The notes under the pieces are model-generated. The model had not been told where the DNA came from. It saw only the letters and a list, made by a program, of their open reading frames with translations, and did no database searches. Shown piece by piece: positions 8,813 to 17,781 of a stretch of DNA of 64,000 nucleotides (the stretch's first letter is position 1; every line of letters begins with the position of its first letter). The translations under genes were made by a program, and so were the position numbers. The stretch lies in the NCBI RefSeq assembly GCF_042684505.1, contig NZ_JBHULT010000009.1, forward strand, positions 1 to 64,000, in the 5' to 3' direction. Source of the stretch: Salinimicrobium flavum (lineage in GTDB: Bacteria; Bacteroidota; Bacteroidia; Flavobacteriales; Flavobacteriaceae).

Positions 8813-9766
8813 CTATTCGGGAGTTTCTATTCTCTTATAGGCTGCAATGATCTGTTTTACCAGTTTATGCCTTATGACATCCTTTTCATCCAGGTGAATG
8901 ATACCCACCCCCTGCACATCCTGCAATACGAGAATGGCTTCTTTCAAACCTGAAACTACCCGCTGCGGAAGGTCGATCTGGCCGGGGTCACCGGTGACCA
9001 TGAATTTCGCATTTTTCCCCATTCGGGTAAGGAACATCTTCATTTGAGCATGCGTAGTGTTCTGGGCTTCATCAAGAATGACAAAAGCATTGTCAAGGGT
9101 GCGTCCCCTCATGAATGCCAGCGGTGCTATTTGAATGGTACCTTTTTCAATAAGACTTTCCAGCTTCTCATGAGGGATCATATCTCTTAATGCATCATAG
9201 AGCGGTTGCATGTAAGGATCCAGTTTTTCCTTCAGGTCGCCCGGAAGAAACCCAAGGTTCTCCCCCGCCTCAACAGCAGGTCGCGTAAGGATGATCCTTC
9301 TCACCTCTTTATCCTTCAGGGCTTTTACTGCCAATGCAACCCCGGTGTAGGTTTTGCCGGTCCCCGCGGGGCCAATGGCAAATACCATATCGTTCTTTTT
9401 CATAAGGTCAACCAGACGCCTCTGGTTTGCGGTTTGTGGTCTTATGAGCCGGCCACTTACGCCATGCACAAGCACTTCACCACTTTCGCTGGAAGTATCG
9501 TAATCCTCCTGCTTCTCACTGGTGAGCACCCTTTCCATGGTATTCTCATCCAGTTTATTGAACTTCCCGTAATGATCGATCAACATATTGAACCTTTTAT
9601 CGAATTCTTCCAGCAGTTCCTCATCTCCGTAGATCTTGAGTTTATTTCCTCTTGCAACAATTTTTAACTTCGGAAAATACTTTTTCAGCAGTTCAATATG
9701 TGCATTTTGTTCTCCAAAAAAATCCCGCGGGTTTATTTCTGAAAGTTCAATTATAAGTTCGTTCAA
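8813..9766 (-). CDS. phoH: PhoH-like P-loop ATPase
   Basis: This is a 317-residue PhoH/PhoL family protein, an ATPase related to the helicase domain of superfamily I and linked in other bacteria to RNA metabolism and ribosome function. Walker A is GPAGTGKT (132-139) and Walker B is VILDEAQN (about 229-236). An N-terminal KH-like/PhoH-associated region occupies residues 1-105. Its length is normal. The start codon lies 55 bases from a minus-strand TAAGTTTG box (9821-9828). Confidence 0.92.
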   Translation of the reverse strand: MNELIIELSEINPRDFFGEQNAHIELLKKYFPKLKIVARGNKLKIYGDEELLEEFDKRFNMLIDHYGKFNKLDENTMERVLTSEKQEDYDTSSESGEVLVHGVSGRLIRPQTANQRRLVDLMKKNDMVFAIGPAGTGKTYTGVALAVKALKDKEVRRIILTRPAVEAGENLGFLPGDLKEKLDPYMQPLYDALRDMIPHEKLESLIEKGTIQIAPLAFMRGRTLDNAFVILDEAQNTTHAQMKMFLTRMGKNAKFMVTGDPGQIDLPQRVVSGLKEAILVLQDVQGVGIIHLDEKDVIRHKLVKQIIAAYKRIETPE

Positions 9767-9807
9767 AAGCGGATGGATTAAATTTAAAAATTGGGTTTTT
9801 TATCTTT

Positions 9808-9828
9808 AGATTTGCAATACAAACTTAG
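9808..9828. promoter_or_regulatory. Divergent -7 boxes between phoH and the SAM hydrolase gene
   Basis: TAGATTTG (9808-9815) on the plus strand and TAAGTTTG (9821-9828) on the minus strand both match TAnnTTTG and lie 5 bases apart. They are placed to drive the plus-strand SAM hydrolase gene and minus-strand phoH respectively. The matching -33 boxes are weak, so only the -7 elements are supported. Confidence 0.45.
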
Positions 9829-9873
9829 CAAATTAAAGGTTTAAGTTACTAAAAAATATTCTAACAATTGCCC

Positions 9874-10707
9874 ATGGCTATTATTACCTTAACCACAGAT
9901 TTTGGGGAAAAAGATCATTTTGCAGGGGCAGTTAAAGGAGCCATTTACACCGAGTTACCCATGGCGAGGGTCGTGGATATTTCACACTCCATTTCTCCCT
10001 TCCACATTACAGAAGCTTCCTACATTATAAAAAATGCCTACAAGAGTTTTCCCGAAGGCAGCATACATATCATAGGGGTAGATTCTGAGCTTACTCCGGA
10101 GAATAAACACATCGCCCTGAAACTGGACGGCCATTATTTCATTTGCGCCAATAACGGGATCCTGTCTTTGATCGCTTCAGAATATGTACCCGAAAAGATC
10201 GTGGAGATCAATATTCACGATAAGGTGGAAAGCAATTTTCCTGTGCTGGATGTTTTCGTGAAGGTAGCGGGGCATCTTGCCCGGGGAGGAACCCTGGAGG
10301 TAATAGGAAAACCCATTACTGAGATCAAACAGATCAAGGAGGTGGAGCCGTATTTCAATACAGAGCAAACACAGATAAAAGGTAATGTCCTGTATATTGA
10401 CAACTACGGAAATGTGGTGACCAATATTTCAAGAAAGTTGTTCGACAAGATCGGGAAAGGCCGGAAGTTTACAATGAGGGCCCGTACCGCCACCTTTGAC
10501 GAAATCTACAACACCTACAGCGATGCCATTAATTTTGACACCGATCAATTAAACCGGGAGGACGGGAAGAAGCTCGCTATTTTCAACTCGGGCGGGTATA
10601 TTGAACTGGCGATCTATAAAAGCAACCCGAGTACGGTAGGCAGTGCTTCCACCCTCTTCGGACTGGAATGGAGGGATACGGTGACGATAAATTTTGAGAA
10701 GGAGTGA
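9874..10707 (+). CDS. SAM hydroxide adenosyltransferase / SAM hydrolase (DUF62 family)
   Basis: This is a 277-residue protein of the DUF62 family, which cleaves S-adenosylmethionine with water to give adenosine and methionine and is related to the fluorinase/chlorinase enzymes. The N-terminal TLTTDFGEKDHF block holds the metal/SAM-binding Asp residues. IDNYGNVVTNI (about 170-180) and NSGGYIELAI (about 233-242) are the C-terminal domain signatures. An in-frame TTG lies six bases upstream, but the ATG at 9874 is preferred because it begins with the family-typical MAIITLTTDFG. A halogenase role is unlikely, since such enzymes carry a specific insertion not apparent here. Confidence 0.9.
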   Translation: MAIITLTTDFGEKDHFAGAVKGAIYTELPMARVVDISHSISPFHITEASYIIKNAYKSFPEGSIHIIGVDSELTPENKHIALKLDGHYFICANNGILSLIASEYVPEKIVEINIHDKVESNFPVLDVFVKVAGHLARGGTLEVIGKPITEIKQIKEVEPYFNTEQTQIKGNVLYIDNYGNVVTNISRKLFDKIGKGRKFTMRARTATFDEIYNTYSDAINFDTDQLNREDGKKLAIFNSGGYIELAIYKSNPSTVGSASTLFGLEWRDTVTINFEKE

Positions 10708-10846
10708 TTGGTTAATCGGGGATTAGTTAATTGGGGATTAGGGATTGGTTAATTGGAATTTGGAATTCGGAATTTGGAATTTACAGTTTGGGATTTGGCC
10801 CTCCTACGCTTTTCAGCTCCGGCGGGTAAAAATTTGTAAATTAAAT

Positions 10847-11149
10847 ATGATAGTAAGAATTGTAAAAATGACTTTTAATGCTTCGGAAGTTGAAGCTTTT
10901 CAGGAGTTATTTCAACAGAATAAAGAGAAGATAAGAGGATTTGAAGGCTGTAATTTCCTGGAGTTGTACAGGGATAAAAACGAAGATAACATCTTCTTCA
11001 CCTACAGTTACTGGGAAAATGAAGATGCCCTTGAAAATTACCGCACTTCCGCCCTTTTTAAAGAGGTATGGAGCAATACTAAAAAGATGTTCTCAGGCAA
11101 ACCCGAAGCCTGGAGTGTGGATAAGGTTTGGAGCAGCGGGGATCGTTAA
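10847..11149 (+). CDS. Antibiotic biosynthesis monooxygenase (ABM) superfamily protein
   Basis: This is a 100-residue single-domain ferredoxin-like dimeric alpha/beta-barrel protein. The pattern RIVKMTF ... FEGCNFLELYRD ... FTYSYWENEDALENYRTS is typical of ABM-domain proteins, which range from monooxygenases to proteins of unknown function. The frame stays open upstream, but that part reads through degenerate repeat sequence (10745-10800). The ATG at 10847 is therefore preferred and gives a full-length domain. Confidence 0.8.
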   Translation: MIVRIVKMTFNASEVEAFQELFQQNKEKIRGFEGCNFLELYRDKNEDNIFFTYSYWENEDALENYRTSALFKEVWSNTKKMFSGKPEAWSVDKVWSSGDR

Positions 11150-11444
11150 TTCGTTAATTCGGGATTCGGGATTTGGGAATCGTTGATTCGGGAAACGGAA
11201 TTCGGGATTGGTTAATCGGGGAATCGTTTATTCGGGAATCGGGATTCGGGATTCGGGAATCGGGAATCGTTAACTCGGGAATCGTTAATTCGTTAATTCG
11301 GGATTGGTTAATTGGGGAATGGTTAATTGGGGAATGGTTAATTCGGTAATCGGGATTCGGGAATCGTTGATTCGGGATTCGGGAATCGTTAATTCGAAAT
11401 TTTGAATTTTGAATTTTGAATTTTGAATTTTGAATTTTGAATTT
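11146..11444. repeat. Degenerate simple-word repeat block
   Basis: About 250 bases are built almost entirely from shuffled words such as GGGATTC, GGGAATC and GTTAATTC. They are followed by roughly six copies of the 7-mer GAATTTT (about 11397-11444). Similar words occur at 10708-10800, 16764-16840, 56535-56590 and 57030-57065. The minus strand stays open through the block (rich in Asn, Ser, Arg, Ile and Pro), but this reflects the repeat and not a gene. Confidence 0.85.
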
Positions 11445-11502
11445 AATATCCAATATTCATTATACATTATACATTATTCATTAGAAAATATACATTCACA
11501 AA

Positions 11503-12240
11503 GTGTTTGCAGTTTTAAAGAAAGAAATAAACTCATTTTTTGCTACTCCCATTGGCTACCTGGTGATAGGATTGTTCCTGTTACTTAACGGACTATTCCT
11601 GTGGGTGTTCAAGGGGGAGTTCAATGTATTTGACAGCGGCTTTGCCAGCCTGGAACCCTTTTTTACCCTGGCTCCCTGGATCTTTCTTTTTCTCATCCCC
11701 GCGGTGACCATGAAGAGTTTTTCTGAAGAGATAAGACAGGGCACCCTTGAACTGCTGCTTACGAAACCTATTAGTTCATGGCAGCTGGTACTGGGCAAAT
11801 ATTTAGGAGCCCTGGCCCTGATTATTTTAGCACTTCTGCCAACCCTGCTCTATGTGGTGAGCATTGACACCCTAAGCAGGACAGATTCTCATGTTGACCT
11901 TGGAGTGATCACGGGATCCTATTTCGGACTCCTGTTTTTGGGTGGGTGTTATGCCGCTATCGGGGTATTCGCTTCTATCCTCTCCCCTAACCAGATCGTG
12001 GCCTTTATCCTGGCGGTGTTTCTTTGCTTTATCAGTTTTTTTGCTTTTGAAGCCCTGGCAGATCTCAACCTGTTCAGCCTGGGAGCCTTCGGCCCTGAAG
12101 ACCTGGGTATCAATGAACATTATAAAAGTATTAGCCGCGGGATCATTGACACACGGGATCTTATCTATTTTTTTAGTTTTATTTTCCTATTTCTGGCGTT
12201 GACAAAATTCAACCTTGACAGTAAAAAATCAGTCTCTTGA
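11503..12240 (+). CDS. gldF: Gliding motility ABC transporter permease GldF
   Basis: This is a 245-residue ABC-2 type membrane permease with six predicted transmembrane segments. The opening FAVLKKEINSFFATPIGYL is characteristic of GldF. GldF, GldG and the ATPase GldA form a transporter tied to flavobacterial gliding motility, whose substrate is not established. The start is GTG at 11503; no in-frame ATG gives the conserved N-terminus. It overlaps gldG by four bases (TTGA). gldA is not in the window. Confidence 0.92.
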   Translation: MFAVLKKEINSFFATPIGYLVIGLFLLLNGLFLWVFKGEFNVFDSGFASLEPFFTLAPWIFLFLIPAVTMKSFSEEIRQGTLELLLTKPISSWQLVLGKYLGALALIILALLPTLLYVVSIDTLSRTDSHVDLGVITGSYFGLLFLGGCYAAIGVFASILSPNQIVAFILAVFLCFISFFAFEALADLNLFSLGAFGPEDLGINEHYKSISRGIIDTRDLIYFFSFIFLFLALTKFNLDSKKSVS

Positions 12241-13910
12241 AAAAAAATCATCCAAATATCTTCAGAGCCCTGATACTGTTTGCGATACTCATTTTTCTCA
12301 ACGTGGTCTCATACCAGTTCTATGAGCGCTTTGATCTAACTGCAGATAACAGATACACCTTGTCCCCGGCTGCAATTTCGATCCTGGAAAAAGCAGAATC
12401 TCCGGTGGTGATAGATGTGTTCCTGGAAGGGGAATTTCCGCCCGAATTCCGCAGGTTACAGCAGGAAACCCGGCAATTGCTGGAAGAATTCTCAACCTAT
12501 AATCCGCACATAGAATTCAATTTTACAGATCCGCTTGAAGGCGGTGGGAATGCACGGCAGGTCGCGACCTCCTTTTACCAGATGGGAATGACCCCTGCGC
12601 GTATCAATGTGGCAGAGAACGGACGTACCAGTGAAGCTATCATTTTTCCCTGGGCTATTGCCAATCATGGGAATAAGACCGTTAGTATCCCGTTGCTCAA
12701 GAACCAACTGGGAGCCACTACCGAGGAGCGGGTAAGAAGTTCTGTACAGAATCTGGAATATGCTTTCGCTGACGGACTCAGCAAACTCCTGGAACCCCGA
12801 AAGAAGAAAGTTGCCGTGATGCGAGGCAATGGGGAACTTAAGGACGCTTACATCGCCGATTTCGTGAAGAGCATCCAGGAATACTATTTCACAGCCCCAT
12901 TTACCTTAGATTCTGTAGCCGTTGATGCACAGGGAACCCTGGACCAGCTGCGGGAATATGATCTCATCATTGAAGCCAAACCCACAGAACCTTATACCGA
13001 AGCTGAAAAATATGTGCTTGACCAGTACCTTATGGGCGGCGGAAAGCAGCTGTGGCTGGTGGAACACGTCGCGATGGAAACTGACAGTCTTTTCTCAGGT
13101 GCCGGCAGTGCTATTGCCCTTCCCCGTGACCTTAACCTGACCGATTATTTTTTCAAATACGGTTTGAGGGTCAACCCGGTCCTGGTACAGGATATCTATT
13201 CGGCACCCATCGTACTGGCCAGTGGGAGCGGGAATAATGCAGAATTCAACCCTTACCCCTGGTTCTACTATCCGCTTACCTTGTCGCCGAGCGATCATCC
13301 TGTAGTGAACAATATTGAGGCAGTAAGGTTCGAATACGCCTCTCCTATTGATACCCTCAAAAACGACCTTCAAAAAACGGTATTACTGGCCTCTTCCCCC
13401 AACAGTAAACTGGAAGGACTTCCCAGGGAAATAAGTCTTGATATTCTTGACCGGGAACCCGATTTGGATGCGTACAACGAGGGGGAGCAAGCACTAGCTG
13501 TGCTGGTGGAAGGCAGGTTCACCTCTGTGTATCAAAACCGGGTGAAACCGGTGCAAATCAGGGAGCCGCGGGAAGTAAGCGAGAAGACAGGGATCCTGGT
13601 GATCTCAGACGGGGACGTGGTGAAGAACCAGTTGCAACGCGGGGAACCTTTAGCCCTGGGATATGACCGGTATACGGGCACCAGCTATGGCAACAAGGAA
13701 TTCCTGATGAATGCCGTGAATTACCTGCTGGATGATACAGGGCTGCTGGACCTTCGGTCAAAAGAGATCTCCATAGCCTTTCTTGACCTTGAAAGAACCG
13801 AAGAAAAAAGAACTTTCTGGCAGGTCATGAACCTGGTCATTCCGCTGGTGATACTGGGCATTTTTGCAATGCTGCTCCTGTATTTCAGGAGAAAAAAATA
13901 CATTCGGTAA
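12237..13910 (+). CDS. gldG: Gliding motility ABC transporter auxiliary protein GldG
   Basis: This is a 557-residue protein with an N-terminal transmembrane anchor (about 8-26), a large periplasmic GldG/IFT-like domain containing VMRGNGELKDAYI (about residues 199-211), and a C-terminal transmembrane helix (about 530-551) followed by RRKKYIR. It starts with TTG inside the gldF stop (TTGA overlap), so the pair is translationally coupled. Known GldG proteins have this architecture and length. Confidence 0.92.
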   Translation: MKKNHPNIFRALILFAILIFLNVVSYQFYERFDLTADNRYTLSPAAISILEKAESPVVIDVFLEGEFPPEFRRLQQETRQLLEEFSTYNPHIEFNFTDPLEGGGNARQVATSFYQMGMTPARINVAENGRTSEAIIFPWAIANHGNKTVSIPLLKNQLGATTEERVRSSVQNLEYAFADGLSKLLEPRKKKVAVMRGNGELKDAYIADFVKSIQEYYFTAPFTLDSVAVDAQGTLDQLREYDLIIEAKPTEPYTEAEKYVLDQYLMGGGKQLWLVEHVAMETDSLFSGAGSAIALPRDLNLTDYFFKYGLRVNPVLVQDIYSAPIVLASGSGNNAEFNPYPWFYYPLTLSPSDHPVVNNIEAVRFEYASPIDTLKNDLQKTVLLASSPNSKLEGLPREISLDILDREPDLDAYNEGEQALAVLVEGRFTSVYQNRVKPVQIREPREVSEKTGILVISDGDVVKNQLQRGEPLALGYDRYTGTSYGNKEFLMNAVNYLLDDTGLLDLRSKEISIAFLDLERTEEKRTFWQVMNLVIPLVILGIFAMLLLYFRRKKYIR

Positions 13911-14094
13911 TGATTGTTTTGACGGGTATTTTTCCGCAGAAAAATAAACGCAAAAAACGAAGAAGAACCTTATTAACAATTTTTGAGCAGCAGCAGCATT
14001 AATTCTCTGAAAAGTAGTGATATAGCGGGGCATTCAGCGATTTCCCTGTTAATAAAAAATAATGCCGCTGACCCCTATTTTTAAAGGATTAAGA

Positions 14095-14102
14095 TATATT
14101 TG
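14095..14102 (+). promoter_or_regulatory. -7 box upstream of dnaN
   Basis: TATATTTG lies 27 bases before the dnaN ATG and matches TAnnTTTG. A clear -33 TTG is not visible. Confidence 0.5.
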
Positions 14103-14129
14103 TATCAAAGTTAACTTATTACGAAGCCA

Positions 14130-15248
14130 ATGAAATTTATTGTATCGAGCACTTATTTGCTGAAACAGCTACAAATACTCGGGGGAGTGATCAACAACAA
14201 CAACACTCTTCCCATCCTGGATAACTTCCTTTTCGAACTGAACAACGACGAACTTACGGTTTCTGCATCAGACCTGGAAACTACCATGTCTGCCAAACTA
14301 AAGGTAGAATCTGAGTCTGAAGGAAAGATCGCGGTACCCGCCCGACTTTTACTTGAGACCTTAAAAACCTTCCCGGAGCAGCCTTTGACCTTTGTGGTAG
14401 AAGATAATAACACTATAGAACTTAGCTCCAATCACGGTAAATATGCATTGGCTTATGCCAGCGGCGAAGAATTCCCAAAAGCGGTGAGCCTTGAGGAACC
14501 AAGCAGTACCAGGATACAGGGTGATGTGCTGGCAACCGCAATAAGCAAGACCATCTTCGCATCAGGAAATGATGACCTGAGACCCGTAATGAGCGGGGTT
14601 TTCTTTCAGTTCACTCCTGAAAACCTGACCTTTGTTGCTACAGATGCCCATAAACTGGTAAAATATTCACGTGATGACATTTCTGCGTCTCAAACCGCCG
14701 AATTCATCATGCCCAAAAAGCCTTTAAATCTGCTGAAAGGTATACTTTCAGGATCAGACAGTGAGGTGCTGATAGAGTATAACGACTCGAATGCCCGATT
14801 TACTTTTGAAGACACTACGTTGGTATGTAGGTTGATCGATGGGAAATACCCGAACTATGAAGCGGTGATTCCAAAGGAGAATCCGAATAAACTGGTGATC
14901 GACCGCGGACAGTTCCTTAGCTCTGTAAAAAGGGTATCCATTTTCTCGAATAAGACCACGCACCAGGTGCGGTTGAAAATTGCCGGTGCCGAACTGAACA
15001 TTTCCGCAGAAGATGTGGATTACAGCAACAAGGCCGAAGAACGCCTTACCTGTTCTTACCAGGGGGACGATATGCAGATAGGGTTCAATTCAAGGTTCCT
15101 TACAGAAATGCTTTCCAACCTGAACGCCAATGAGGTACAACTGGAGATGAGCCTTCCTAACCGCGCAGGGATCCTTACCCCGGTAGACGGACTGGATGAA
15201 GGGGAGAAAGTGACCATGCTGGTGATGCCGGTAATGTTAAACAATTAA
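14130..15248 (+). CDS. dnaN: DNA polymerase III beta subunit (sliding clamp)
   Basis: This is a 372-residue beta clamp, the ring-shaped processivity factor that tethers DNA polymerase III to DNA. All three clamp domains are present at normal length, starting MKFIVSSTYLLKQL and ending with the conserved LVMPVMLNN (family MPMRL-like C-terminus). It is not next to dnaA or recF as in many other phyla. It lies between gldG and a strong terminator. Confidence 0.96.
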   Translation: MKFIVSSTYLLKQLQILGGVINNNNTLPILDNFLFELNNDELTVSASDLETTMSAKLKVESESEGKIAVPARLLLETLKTFPEQPLTFVVEDNNTIELSSNHGKYALAYASGEEFPKAVSLEEPSSTRIQGDVLATAISKTIFASGNDDLRPVMSGVFFQFTPENLTFVATDAHKLVKYSRDDISASQTAEFIMPKKPLNLLKGILSGSDSEVLIEYNDSNARFTFEDTTLVCRLIDGKYPNYEAVIPKENPNKLVIDRGQFLSSVKRVSIFSNKTTHQVRLKIAGAELNISAEDVDYSNKAEERLTCSYQGDDMQIGFNSRFLTEMLSNLNANEVQLEMSLPNRAGILTPVDGLDEGEKVTMLVMPVMLNN

Positions 15249-15333
15249 GGCTTTCGCCTTGATTGTAGACCGCTGTGCTGCTGGATCGCTTGGCTGTTAG
15301 ATGTTAGACCGCCTCTTCGGAGGCTGATACTAA

Positions 15334-15380
15334 AAAAAGAAGACCTCTGAAAAAATAAATTTTTCAGAGGTCTTCTTTTT
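15334..15380. terminator. Very long bidirectional terminator hairpin
   Basis: A perfect 21-bp inverted repeat (15334-15354 with 15360-15380) encloses a 5-base loop, with A-runs and T-runs at the ends. It sits between dnaN (+) and a convergent gene (-). Confidence 0.92.
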
Positions 15381-15407
15381 GAATAAACCTTCAACAGGTT
15401 TGCCTGT

Positions 15408-16016
15408 TTAGATTGCTTTCCTGGGCTTCAATAATTTAAAGCCGTTAATGTATTTGGTGAGCTCTTTATCAATATTATCCAGGCCCTGGCCCCATAGGTC
15501 GAAAGGCTCCTCACTTATTAGATAGGAAAAGCAGTAAATGCTTCCATTGATCTTCAGGATCGTCAACCCCACCTTGGCATCAGGTTTATGTTGTACCCAT
15601 TTCCCATCTTCCCCGGTAATAACCGCGCAGGGTGCCATTCCCGGTAGGGAGAATTGGTAGACCTTTGCTTTTCCGTAGACCGTTTCAATCTCTGTTGTTT
15701 TGCTGCCGGGTGGCAAATTCTTTTTGAACTCCTGCATCACAGGGCTCTGAAGCTCCCAGTCTTCCGCGGAAAGATCCGTTTCCCCATGCAGCTCAAGACT
15801 AAAGGTCCGGCATTCATCATCAGATATTGCCAGGCTTACCAGCTGCTTATTTTTAAGCTCTTCCTTTAATTTCGGCTTACCCAGTAAGTAAGAAAAATCG
15901 ATCTGAAATTCCTTTCCGGGACTGGTGTAAACGCCTTTTTTGAGTTTTCCTTTCTGAGCGGTCAACGGCTGAACCATGAATACCATCATGAGTAGCAGCA
16001 GAAAATTTGTTTTCAT
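15408..16016 (-). CDS. Exported protein of unknown function
   Basis: This is a 202-residue protein with a signal peptide (residues 1-20, cleavage near LTAQ-KG). I do not recognise the family. The mature part is mixed alpha/beta with two widely spaced Cys, a PGKEFQIDF opening, a central GKAKVYQFSLPG and a C-terminal helical segment. It reads like a stand-alone periplasmic domain. It lies 24 bases downstream of a second small exported protein on the same strand, so the two are probably one operon, ended by the 21-bp hairpin. Confidence 0.75.
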   Translation of the reverse strand: MKTNFLLLLMMVFMVQPLTAQKGKLKKGVYTSPGKEFQIDFSYLLGKPKLKEELKNKQLVSLAISDDECRTFSLELHGETDLSAEDWELQSPVMQEFKKNLPPGSKTTEIETVYGKAKVYQFSLPGMAPCAVITGEDGKWVQHKPDAKVGLTILKINGSIYCFSYLISEEPFDLWGQGLDNIDKELTKYINGFKLLKPRKAI

Positions 16017-16040
16017 TTTTTTCGCGAAGTGTTAAGTTCC

Positions 16041-16646
16041 TTACCATTCATCCTTAAGTCTTTGATCTGCGTAAGTCCCTTGTTTGATGGATCTTTCGAG
16101 AGCATCAAGCGCCTCAAGGGCTGCAAAATGAGATTTGTAAAAGGCCTTTCCCATCTTATTTTTGGTCTTCCCGTCAGGGTTGACGGGATAGGAATCGGCA
16201 ACTTTAAAAGTCTGAAAGATGGAGGAGTAATCCATAATGAGTTCATTCTCAAATTCTGTGAGCACCAGGGAGGCACGAGCGCGGCCATCTTTGATATCAA
16301 CGGCTATATTATGCCGGCAATCCACATAGTTATTGGGAAAGAAGGTGCTATGCACATCATCAAAAATCCCTTTACCTACGATCCTGTTGAGCACCCTGTC
16401 TTCAGTTTGAACCACAGAATTTCCCATACTATAGTAGTAAAGGAAAAAGTCCAGTACCCGGTTAAATATTTCGTCCTGTTCAACCCCGGGTGCCTCGATG
16501 ATCCTTTGATACTCCACGTTGCCAGACTCGTTCAGAGCCCACTGTCCCTCTATTTCTTTTAACAGATCACGGGTATTGCGGTCCTGGGCAAAAGAGGCCG
16601 TGGTAAAGCCCAGAAAAAGGATCCAGAAACATGTTTTCATTTTCAT
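16041..16646 (-). CDS. Exported DUF4468-like protein
   Basis: This is a 201-residue protein with a signal peptide (residues 1-20, SFAQ-DR). The central region resembles the TBP-like DUF4468 domain common in Bacteroidota: YQRIIEAPGVEQDEIFNRVL, then a V-x-GKGIF strand and AVDIKDGRARASLVLTEFE. Its function is unknown. It is the first gene of a two-gene minus-strand operon. The domain call is by pattern only. Confidence 0.7.
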   Translation of the reverse strand: MKMKTCFWILFLGFTTASFAQDRNTRDLLKEIEGQWALNESGNVEYQRIIEAPGVEQDEIFNRVLDFFLYYYSMGNSVVQTEDRVLNRIVGKGIFDDVHSTFFPNNYVDCRHNIAVDIKDGRARASLVLTEFENELIMDYSSIFQTFKVADSYPVNPDGKTKNKMGKAFYKSHFAALEALDALERSIKQGTYADQRLKDEW

Positions 16647-16733
16647 CAGGTAATTATTTAGCTCCTTTAATTTCTGAAAAGAAAGTATATTAAAGAATGA
16701 TTATTGTCAATCTTCCAGGATGGGGTAAAAACA

Positions 16734-16762
16734 AAAAAACCTGCTCGAAGAACAGGTTTTTT
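16734..16762 (-). terminator. Terminator after the DUF4870 gene
   Basis: A 10-bp stem (16734-16743 with 16753-16762) with A/T tails lies downstream of the minus-strand DUF4870 gene. It also lies upstream of the 16646 gene start. Confidence 0.8.
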
Positions 16763-16866
16763 GGGGATTGGTGAATTGGGTCGCCAGGGATTCGTTAATT
16801 CGGGAAACGGGAAACGTTCAATCGAAATTTTGAATCTTAAATCTTTTAAATTGGTCCTCTGCCCTC

Positions 16867-17229
16867 TTACTTAATAATATTCATACTCAAAGGATAAGAC
16901 GGGATCTCCCCGTTATTCACCTTGATCGCGTTAAGAATGGGAAAAACAATGGCGATGATCCCAATAATTATAATGAGTAATATTCCCAGCCCAAACAACA
17001 GGATAAGCGGAATGGAAATGATCGAATAGATGAAGAGGGATATCTGGAAGTTCAAAACCATTTTTCCATGCTCATCCATTCCAAGCACTTTATCTTTCTG
17101 GGTCAACCAGATCACCAGCGGCACGATGAATCCGCCTATTCCCGTCACCAGGTCCAGCAGTTGGCTCAGGTGGGTAAGCATTAGTAATTGTCTGTCTTCT
17201 CTCATGATTGTTGTGTTTGTGTGGTTCAT
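16867..17229 (-). CDS. DUF4870 (Tic20-like) membrane protein
   Basis: This is a 120-residue protein with three predicted membrane helices (about 22-42, 62-85 and 86-101) in the DUF4870 arrangement: TxLSQLL, then IVPLVIWLTQKDK, then FQISLFIYSI. Its function is unknown. A minus-strand TATATTTG box (17256-17263) lies 27 bases upstream of the ATG. Confidence 0.88.
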   Translation of the reverse strand: MNHTNTTIMREDRQLLMLTHLSQLLDLVTGIGGFIVPLVIWLTQKDKVLGMDEHGKMVLNFQISLFIYSIISIPLILLFGLGILLIIIIGIIAIVFPILNAIKVNNGEIPSYPLSMNIIK

Positions 17230-17255
17230 TTTGATTTGATTGATGATTGTTTCTT

Positions 17256-17263
17256 CAAATATA
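17256..17263 (-). promoter_or_regulatory. -7 box of the DUF4870 gene
   Basis: TATATTTG on the minus strand would give a 5' leader of roughly 20 bases. No TTG at -33 is evident. Confidence 0.5.
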
Positions 17264-17529
17264 CGTTTTTATATAGTACTATGTTATAAAAGATACAGGT
17301 TTTTTACTGGTTCTCAGTTGTCGGTTTTGGGCTGCAAGTTGTGGGTTGTGGGTTGAAAAAATAAAAATTAAGAACCCAGTCTTTGATGTTTCCTGCAGAT
17401 TTCGCTGATTTGCGCAGAATGCTAAAAAGCTTCAGCGGGTAATGCTTGAAATTTGCTGCCTGTAATTTGGAATTTCTGATGTTGCCGCGAACCTTCCACT
17501 GTCCTCTGCCCTCTGTCCACTCTTTGCTA

Positions 17530-17695
17530 ATTGTATATTATATATTGTACAATGTAAATTGTCTATTGGTAATTGTTCACTGCTCATTGTTTATTGTTTA
17601 TTGTTTATTGTTTATTGTTTATTGTTTATTGATCATTGATCATTGTTCACTGCTCATTGTTTATTGTTTATTGATCATTGCTCATTGTCACTTCT
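17530..17695. repeat. Heptamer repeat block (TTTATTG)n
   Basis: About six perfect tandem copies of the 7-mer TTTATTG (about 17590-17632) are flanked by variants (GATCATTG, CTCATTG, TTCACTG). The block fills most of the 552-base gap between the DUF4870 gene and mnmE. The remainder (17264-17529 and 17696-17769) shows only similar degenerate words. No gene is supported. Confidence 0.85.
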
Positions 17696-17769
17696 TCACT
17701 GCATCACTCCGTCACTTCACCACTCCCCGGAAGCATTAGACATTATTCAATATTCATTATACATTTTAA

Positions 17770-17777
17770 TACCTTTG
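17770..17777 (+). promoter_or_regulatory. -7 box of mnmE
   Basis: TACCTTTG, matching TAnnTTTG, ends four bases before the mnmE ATG. The transcript is predicted to have a very short or absent leader. Confidence 0.5.
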
Positions 17778-17781
17778 CCAA

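Noticed and set aside
11154..11467. Minus-strand protein-coding frames of 60-99 residues
   Set aside because: They are translations of the simple-word repeat block, with four or five amino acids dominating.
17530..17695. CRISPR array
   Set aside because: The tandem unit is only 7 bases with no spacer sequences and no cas genes nearby.
17446..17739. 97-residue open frame
   Set aside because: It reads straight through the TTTATTG repeat, and its Leu/Ile/Val-rich composition is a product of the repeat.
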